Origin: Streptomyces sp. NRRL B-1140
Lineage (GTDB): Bacteria > Actinomycetota > Actinomycetes > Streptomycetales > Streptomycetaceae
Direction of reading: 5' to 3'
Length of the DNA stretch: 64,000 nt
Assembly (NCBI RefSeq): GCF_001280065.1
Contig: NZ_LGEA01000069.1
Location: 62,001 to 126,000, forward strand
Shown here one piece after another: positions 59,141-64,000 of the stretch. Made by a program: the position numbers and the translations under genes. The notes beneath the pieces are model-generated. The model had not been told where the DNA came from. It saw only the letters and a program-made list of their open reading frames with translations, and ran no database searches. Within the stretch, counting starts at the first letter, position 1. Each line of letters begins with the position of its first letter.

Positions 59141-59153
59141 TTGCGTTCTGCAA
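59141..59153. promoter_or_regulatory. TTGCRNNNTGCAA operator, site 2
   Basis: TTGCGTTCTGCAA, one mismatch from the perfect palindrome, 68 bp from site 1 and 58 bp upstream of the MarR start. The flanking CCA...AGG mirror those of site 1. Confidence 0.6.
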
Positions 59154-59210
59154 GGGTTCGCCGCCGAGGACGGCGGCAAGATCGCCGGCCGGAGAGGGGG
59201 AACGGAGACC

Positions 59211-59750
59211 ATGACGCGCTCCCACGGAGATCCCGACCAGGAGGCCGAGGAGGTCACGCTCGCCGTCATGGCGGCGTCGCGGCTGCTCGTCGCCATCTCC
59301 GCGCGGGCCCTGGCGTCCACCGGCAGCACGCTGACCCTGCCCCAGCTGCGCGCGCTCGTCGTGCTGCGGACGTGCGGGCCCGTCAAGCTCGCCGCCCTGG
59401 CATCGACCCTGGGTGTCAACCCCTCGACCGCTCTGAGGATGGCCGTCCGGCTCGGGGACGGCGGCCTCGTCGACCGCCGGACCAACCCCGCCAACCGGCG
59501 GGAGGTGATCCTGCGCCTCACCCCGACGGGACAGGACGTGGTGGAGCGCGTCCTCGCGCACCGGCGCACCGAGATCCGCGCGCTCGTGGAACGGCTGCCC
59601 GCCGAGGCACGTGCCGGGCTCGTTCCCGCATTGAAGGCCCTCACCGGGGCAGCCGACGAGTTGGCCGTGGACCCGGTCGACGAGGTGCGTCGCGACGCAG
59701 GCCTCATCGACGACCCACTCGACCCCACCCCGCCCGACGCTTCCCGGTGA
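59211..59750 (+). CDS. MarR-family regulator
   Basis: This 179-residue MarR protein has TLTLPQLRALVVLRTCGPVK, recognition helix LASTLGVNPSTALRMAVRLG and wing LVDRRTNPANRREVILRLTP. It is divergent from the FAD/FeS-TPP-enolase operon, with two mirrored TTGCA palindromes in the 260-bp spacer. It is therefore the probable repressor of that operon and of itself. ATG 59211 follows AACGGAG. The upstream in-frame region is antisense to the FAD/FeS gene and not coding. Confidence 0.9.
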   Translation: MTRSHGDPDQEAEEVTLAVMAASRLLVAISARALASTGSTLTLPQLRALVVLRTCGPVKLAALASTLGVNPSTALRMAVRLGDGGLVDRRTNPANRREVILRLTPTGQDVVERVLAHRRTEIRALVERLPAEARAGLVPALKALTGAADELAVDPVDEVRRDAGLIDDPLDPTPPDASR

Positions 59751-59951
59751 GGACATCGCGGGCCGCAGGGCGGCGCGGGCCGGACGCAGGGAGCCCAATC
59801 TCGTGCCGCCCCGGGCCGATCGAGCCCGCCGTGCAGCTGCCGCGGTTCACCGCCCCGGTCTTCCCGTCACCGGCTCGCTCGGGGAGTCCTGGCCGGACGG
59901 GCTTTTCGTCATGTGAAGTGCCTCGGGGCGGGCATGCGCGATCATGACGGG

Positions 59952-60659
59952 ATGAACACTCGTTTCGTCGGCATCGCCGAGCTGGCCGTGAACGAAGTCC
60001 CGTCCGTGGCGGTCGTCGTCGACGTCATGCGCGCTTTCACGGTGGCCGCTTGGGTCTTCGGCCAGGGGGCTGAGCGGATCGTGCTCGCCGAGTCGCTGGA
60101 CGAGGCCCGGGAGCTCAAGGCGCGGCACCCGGACTGGGTCGCACTCAAGGACGGTCCGCCGGCTCCGGGGTTCGACACCGTCAACTCGCCCGGTCTGCTG
60201 CGGTCTCTCGACCTCGGCGGACGCACCGTCGTGCAGAAGACCACGGCCGGGACGGTCGGCGCCCTCGCCGTCAAGGAGGCGTCGCTGGTGCTGTGCGCCG
60301 GGTTCGTGGTGGCCGGGGCGACGGCACGGCTCCTGCGGACCCGCGGCCTCGACCGTGTCACGTTCGTGGTCACGGGCGAGGACGGCCAGGCCGACGAGGA
60401 TCTGGCGTGCGCGCAGTACATCGCCCGCAGGGCCGTGGGCGAAGAGACGGATGCGGCCGGCTTCCTCCGCCGCGCCGGGCGTTCGCGGGCCGCCGCGGAG
60501 CTGGCGCAGGGGGTGCGCAAAGGAGTCCATCCTGATGACGTCGCGCTCTGTCTCGAGCTCGACCGTTTCCCCTTTGCCATGGTGGCGGCCTTGGAGGACT
60601 CACTCATGATCCTCCGCCCCTATCCCGTGCCTTCGCCGGCCGACGGGTTCTCACTCTGA
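59952..60659 (+). CDS. 2-phosphosulfolactate phosphatase (ComB)-like protein
   Basis: This 235-residue protein has the ComB family layout: [20 protein letters not shown] with the conserved Asp, [40 protein letters not shown] and a late [17 protein letters not shown]. The characterised member makes sulfolactate for coenzyme M in methanogens; actinobacteria lack that pathway, so the substrate here must differ. ATG 59952 is chosen at the start of similarity, although the ribosome site is weak. Single gene. Confidence 0.85.
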   Translation: MNTRFVGIAELAVNEVPSVAVVVDVMRAFTVAAWVFGQGAERIVLAESLDEARELKARHPDWVALKDGPPAPGFDTVNSPGLLRSLDLGGRTVVQKTTAGTVGALAVKEASLVLCAGFVVAGATARLLRTRGLDRVTFVVTGEDGQADEDLACAQYIARRAVGEETDAAGFLRRAGRSRAAAELAQGVRKGVHPDDVALCLELDRFPFAMVAALEDSLMILRPYPVPSPADGFSL

Positions 60660-60760
60660 CCGCTCCCCCGGCCGGTCGAGCGGATCGGCAGCGTTCCCGG
60701 CGCGCCTCTGCCGGACGTTGCCCGCCGGGCCGGGCCGACGGGCAACGTCCCCTCGTCCGG

Positions 60761-61276
60761 TCAGTGTCCGGCGGCTGCCTTCACCAGGGCGACGGCTACC
60801 CCGATCGCCGCGTCCAGCAGCCCCGCCACCACCGCTGTCACCGTGCCGCCGCCCATGCGCAGCCCGCCCAGACAGCCCCACAGGAAGAGCGACACGACGC
60901 CCACCCCCGCCGCTGCCAGCAACGCGGCGTGCACGCTGAGGACGTCCAGCGCGGCCAGCGCGATCAGAACGGCAGGTCCCGCGGCGCACGACAGCAGCGG
61001 GCTGCTGACGTACAGCATGCGACGCAGCTCATGGCCCGTGGCGAGGCGGCGGTGGACGGTGCGGTGCGCCTGCTGGTCGGCGACGAGCGCGGCGAGCCAC
61101 AGGCCCAGCGCGGTCGTCAGCACAGTGGCGACGGCACCGAGGGAGCCCACCTCACCGAAGGACAGGCCGACCACCACGGCGATCATCGTGATGGTCGCGT
61201 AGATCCGCTCCTTCAGCCGGTCGGCCAGTAGACCGGCCTCCACCCCGGGCGGCCCCTCCGCTCGACGGTCGTCCAC
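60761..61276 (-). CDS. Four-helix membrane protein, unknown function
   Basis: This 171-residue protein has hydrophobic segments [51 protein letters not shown] and [20 protein letters not shown], plus a last [20 protein letters not shown]. It contains [20 protein letters not shown] in a loop. This pattern is shared by Streptomyces VIT-like/unknown membrane proteins. The start is GTG 61276. The spacer 61277-61556 to snapalysin holds no other gene. Confidence 0.75.
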   Translation of the reverse strand: MDDRRAEGPPGVEAGLLADRLKERIYATITMIAVVVGLSFGEVGSLGAVATVLTTALGLWLAALVADQQAHRTVHRRLATGHELRRMLYVSSPLLSCAAGPAVLIALAALDVLSVHAALLAAAGVGVVSLFLWGCLGGLRMGGGTVTAVVAGLLDAAIGVAVALVKAAAGH

Positions 61277-61512
61277 CGCTGATGCACCTCACCTGTGGTC
61301 CACGCAGGCAGCCGTTACGCGCGTGCGCCGGTCATCACATCAGCATGCCCCCCGAGGGTGCGGGCCGGCTGCTTCCACGCCGGACGTGAAGGGGGCGTTG
61401 CCCCGACCGCTCCCGGTGGAACCGCACTTGGGGAGGCATCCGGCTCCCCTGGCACCGGACTGCGGCGGGGGAGCCGTCGGCGCGCCACCGCCGCCGTTCG
61501 GCGGCAAGCCGT

Positions 61513-61529
61513 CCCCGCGGTGTGCGGGG
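61513..61529 (-). terminator. Possible snapalysin terminator
   Basis: CCCCGC (61513-61518) pairs with GCGGGG (61524-61529) around GGTGT, 27 bp beyond the snapalysin stop; no T tract. Confidence 0.4.
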
Positions 61530-61556
61530 CCTTCTCATCCCGGGGCGTCGCCCGCC

Positions 61557-62120
61557 TCAGTCCACGATCACCCTGGTACCCGCCGCCTGGGCCAGCCCGG
61601 CCGGTGCGCCGCCGAAGTTGCCCTCGACCTCCGCCTTCTCCGCCGCGTTCGGGTACGGGTTCGTGCAGGACGTGCCCGCGGTGGAGCCGGACATCAGGCT
61701 CGAGCACGGTCCGGGCTTGCGATCCGGCAGGCCCAGGATGTGCCCGAGTTCGTGCGCGGAGATGCGGATCGTGTCGTACCCCTGGTCGACGGCCTGGCGC
61801 CCGATGTACACGGTGCCGTTGCCGAGAGTGGTGGGCAGCGCACGCGGCCAGCCGTTGTCCGCGAGGACCCGTATGTTGGCGCGTTGCCCGGCTGCGGCGG
61901 GCCGCAGCTCTACGGCGTCGACGCTCTCGTTCCAGATCGCCGCGCCCCGGTTGACCGCACTCCTGAACTCCGCGGCGCCACTCGCGTCGTAGGTCACGAC
62001 ACGGGCGGCCGGAGGCCCGTCGGCCGTTGCGGGCGCGGCGGCCGCGGCCTGACCGCCCGTCAGGGACACGGACACCAGACAGGCGGCGGCGAGACCGCCG
62101 GTCAGCATACGGACGTGCAT
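61557..62120 (-). CDS. snpA: Snapalysin-type secreted zinc protease (M7)
   Basis: This 187-residue protein has a signal peptide ([20 protein letters not shown], cleavage near AAAA), a short propeptide and the mature protease. [20 protein letters not shown], the zinc motif [11 protein letters not shown] (HExxHxxGxxD, near 123) and CSSLMSG...CTNPYP with one disulfide define family M7, a Streptomyces speciality that cuts beside Tyr and Phe in casein. AAGGAGG precedes ATG 62120. A divergent LysR activator gene usually accompanies snpA; here the neighbour is a LysE exporter on the same strand. Confidence 0.93.
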   Translation of the reverse strand: MHVRMLTGGLAAACLVSVSLTGGQAAAAAPATADGPPAARVVTYDASGAAEFRSAVNRGAAIWNESVDAVELRPAAAGQRANIRVLADNGWPRALPTTLGNGTVYIGRQAVDQGYDTIRISAHELGHILGLPDRKPGPCSSLMSGSTAGTSCTNPYPNAAEKAEVEGNFGGAPAGLAQAAGTRVIVD

Positions 62121-62201
62121 GATCGACCTCCTTGTGGGGGAAGGGCAGTCGTGCTCATGACATTCCCTAGCCCATTGCCCAGCCGCGTCACCCCTGAACC
62201 C

Positions 62202-62852
62202 TCAGGCGACGGCCGCCACCGAGACGCCGATGGCGATGAACAACCAGCCGGTGGTCAGCTCCCAGCGCCGGCGGACCCCCGGCCTGGCGAGCAGGGCTCG
62301 CAGGCGCGCGGCGACCACGACGAGGGCGAACCAGTAGGCGACGCCGATGAGGATGTCGAGCATGCCCAGGAAGAAGATCTGCCGTGCCATCGATCCGTCG
62401 CCGTCGACGAACTGCGGAAGGACGCTGAGGAAGAACAGGGCGGCTTTCGGGTTGAGCACATTGGTGAGCAGCCCTTGGATGAAACCGCTCCTGAGACGCC
62501 CCTGGGCCGGCCCGCCCTCCGCCAGGGCATCGGCTGTCGCCTCGTTCGTGTGGTGCCTTCCCCGGGCGGTCCGGCGGGCGGCGAGCACGGCCCGTACACC
62601 GAGATACACGAGGTAGGCAGCCCCCAGCAGTCTGATCGCGTCGTAGACCACGGGCGAGCGCGCGGCTATCACCGAAAGGCCGGCCGCGGCGGCCAGCATG
62701 TGCACACACAGCCCGGTCTGGGCACCCAGTGCCGCCGCTCTGCCCTTCGAAGGATCCTCGGCAGCCGATCTGAGCACCACGAGGAAGTCCGGACCCGGCA
62801 CCACATACGCCACCAGCACCACTCCGAGGAAGCCGAGCAGGTCGACCGTCAT
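62202..62852 (-). CDS. LysE-family translocator
   Basis: This 216-residue, six-helix exporter of the LysE/RhtB family has [17 protein letters not shown] with the PGPD motif in the first helix, [20 protein letters not shown] with NPK, and [12 protein letters not shown] at the end. Family members export amino acids or homoserine-lactone-type compounds with the proton gradient. ATG 62852 follows GGAGG. It is separated by 81 bp from the snapalysin gene on the same strand. Confidence 0.9.
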   Translation of the reverse strand: MTVDLLGFLGVVLVAYVVPGPDFLVVLRSAAEDPSKGRAAALGAQTGLCVHMLAAAAGLSVIAARSPVVYDAIRLLGAAYLVYLGVRAVLAARRTARGRHHTNEATADALAEGGPAQGRLRSGFIQGLLTNVLNPKAALFFLSVLPQFVDGDGSMARQIFFLGMLDILIGVAYWFALVVVAARLRALLARPGVRRRWELTTGWLFIAIGVSVAAVA

Positions 62853-62985
62853 CCGCCCTCCACTCCTGCGCCCCGAATCCGCCTGTGGCCGGGGCTCGTT
62901 GACACACCTCGTGCACCGGTGCCGGGTACCCCGGTGCGGGGCCCCCGGACAGCCGGGCCGGTGAACGGGTGCCGGGGGCGCATGT

Positions 62986-63055
62986 GTTCGCCGGCGTTGA
63001 CCTCACAGGCACGTCATCAGCACAATCTGCGGGCCTGCGTCATCCGCCGGCGAAC
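62986..63055 (+). promoter_or_regulatory. Candidate promoter bracketed by inverted repeats
   Basis: GTTCGCCGGCG (62986-62996) and CGCCGGCGAAC (63045-63055) are perfect 11-bp inverted repeats. Between them TTGACC (62997-63002) and CACAAT (63021-63026), 18 bp apart, resemble a sigma-70-type promoter. The block ends 10 bp before ATG 63066. Confidence 0.45.
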
Positions 63056-63065
63056 AGGGGGAATC

Positions 63066-64000
63066 ATGTGCCACACGTGTCCTGACCGCGAGACGATCAA
63101 TGCCGTAGCACGGAACCCGGCGGCACCGGTCGACGTACTGCTCAGGCTGCTCTCGGAGCAGGCCGTCACCGCCTGGAACACCCTGGCCTGGCGCGCGCTG
63201 CCGGACGAGGTGGTCGACGCGATCGTCGTGCACCCCGATCGACGGCTGCGCTCGGCGTTCGCCGAGAACCCCTCGGTGACACCGGAACAACGCGCCCGGC
63301 TCATCGACGATCCCGACCCACGGGTGCGCGTGACCCTGGCCCATGGCCCCGACTGGTTCCGCATCCCCGTGGAGCCGCTCCCGGTCTCCGTTCAGAAGCG
63401 TCTGCTCGCCGACGAGGACGCACGAGTCCGCCGCAGCGCGGCCGAGTCCCGGCACACGGCCGCGGAGCTGGTGGCCCGTCTCGCCGGCCACCAGGACGCG
63501 AACCTCCGGAGGGCGGCGTGCCGCGAGTGGACCATGCTCTCCCCGGACACTCGCGACGGCCTCCTCCATGACCCCGTGGAGGATGTACGCCAAGCCGCCA
63601 TGCGGAAGGCCTGCCGCGACGACGCGCGCTGCACCGACCTCCTGCTCGACGCGGACCTCGACTCCCTCTCCCGGCAGGAGGTGATCCGCTACGGGGCCAT
63701 GAGCACGGCGACCGCCGAACGGATCGCGGCCGACGGCGCGGAGCCGGACCGGTGCGAACTGGCAGCCAATCCCCACCTGTCCGTCGACCTTGTCCGCAGG
63801 CTCGCCGAAGACGACGCGCACAGCGTCCGGCTGGCGGTGTCGGTCCGGCCCGAGCTGACGGAGACCGAACGGGCCGCCGTCGACATCACCATCCGCCCGT
63901 CCGACCGGCTGTATCCCGTCGAATGGGTCCGTCTCTGCACCGATGCCGACGTACTGCGCCGATGCGCCCGGTCGGCCAACATCCTGCTGCGGCGCAGCGC
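63066..64000 (+). CDS. Helical-repeat (leucine-rich-repeat-variant/HEAT-like) protein, 3' end outside
   Basis: The 311 visible residues have no stop before the window end. After [16 protein letters not shown] come repeated two-helix units with the pattern NPxxPxxxxxxLxxDPxxxVRxxx[83 protein letters not shown]. This is the leucine-rich repeat variant/HEAT type that forms a right-handed solenoid for protein binding. ATG 63066 follows GGGGGAA. No enzymatic domain is visible. Confidence 0.85.
   Translation, partial: MCHTCPDRETINAVARNPAAPVDVLLRLLSEQAVTAWNTLAWRALPDEVVDAIVVHPDRRLRSAFAENPSVTPEQRARLIDDPDPRVRVTLAHGPDWFRIPVEPLPVSVQKRLLADEDARVRRSAAESRHTAAELVARLAGHQDANLRRAACREWTMLSPDTRDGLLHDPVEDVRQAAMRKACRDDARCTDLLLDADLDSLSRQEVIRYGAMSTATAERIAADGAEPDRCELAANPHLSVDLVRRLAEDDAHSVRLAVSVRPELTETERAAVDITIRPSDRLYPVEWVRLCTDADVLRRCARSANILLRRS

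Noticed and set aside
58716-59210. In-frame extension upstream of the MarR gene at 59211
   Set aside because: The extension is antisense to the FAD/FeS gene and crosses the divergent promoter; homology and ribosome site start at ATG 59211.

Overview
The window is about 71% GC, with strong G/C bias at third codon positions, GTG starts and GGAGG-type ribosome sites. It carries a whiE-type spore-pigment locus, a snapalysin gene, a Tat-exported fucosidase and many GntR/MarR/LuxR regulators. All of this points to a Streptomyces (or close relative) chromosome. No tRNA, rRNA, CRISPR array, prophage or insertion sequence was recognised.

Layout. 1-3.8 kb: a sugar ABC importer (3' end of the binding protein, a double ATPase with a degenerate second half, a permease) and a FadR-type GntR regulator. 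3.9-6.5 kb: a four-gene operon (hydrolase, NTF2-like, metallo-beta-lactamase fold, DsbA-like) behind a palindromic operator. 6.7-11.7 kb: an operon of MHS transporter, split transketolase and SDR dehydrogenase, with a GntR gene sharing its operator motif. 11.9-16 kb: a secreted nuclease/lectin gene with a disrupted signal-peptide region, and an AraC-MarR pair divergent from a second metallo-hydrolase. 16-28.8 kb: secreted GH29-ricin protein, P450 and flavin monooxygenase pair, a histone-H1-like winged-helix protein, GNAT, an XRE regulator with a divergent drug exporter, and a secreted beta-helix protein. 28.9-37.3 kb: O-methyltransferase and the complete spore-pigment type II PKS set (ORFI-VIII). 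37.8-41.3 kb: MarR with divergent phenolic acid decarboxylase, a VWA protein and a 3-hydroxyisobutyryl-CoA hydrolase-like gene. 41.6-52.7 kb: an envelope/stress-like island of small membrane proteins around a large MalT-type LuxR regulator. 52.9-64 kb: a RibD-like reductase, an enolase-superfamily/TPP-enzyme/flavin-FeS operon with a divergent MarR, ComB-like, snapalysin, LysE and the start of a helical-repeat protein.

Most notable. (1) Five copies of a 19-bp inverted repeat, NTCACC-type arm, 11-bp centre-to-centre geometry, CGGGTGA-type arm, lie 78-124 bp upstream of genes in the 42.7-52.2 kb island. I found them nowhere else in the window. This suggests an undescribed regulon of membrane proteins, perhaps run by the LuxR protein encoded in its middle. 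(2) Three eroded or rebuilt genes: a flavin/FeS dehydrogenase lacking an internal block of about 270 residues in frame, a secreted protein-arginine-deiminase homologue cut to its N-terminal quarter, and a nuclease/lectin gene whose signal peptide is split by a 107-nt terminator-like insert between imperfect repeats. (3) The pigment hydroxylase gene (ORFVIII) runs in the same direction as the PKS operon, unlike the divergent arrangement I know from S. coelicolor. All functional calls come from reading motifs and family resemblance; no database search was run.
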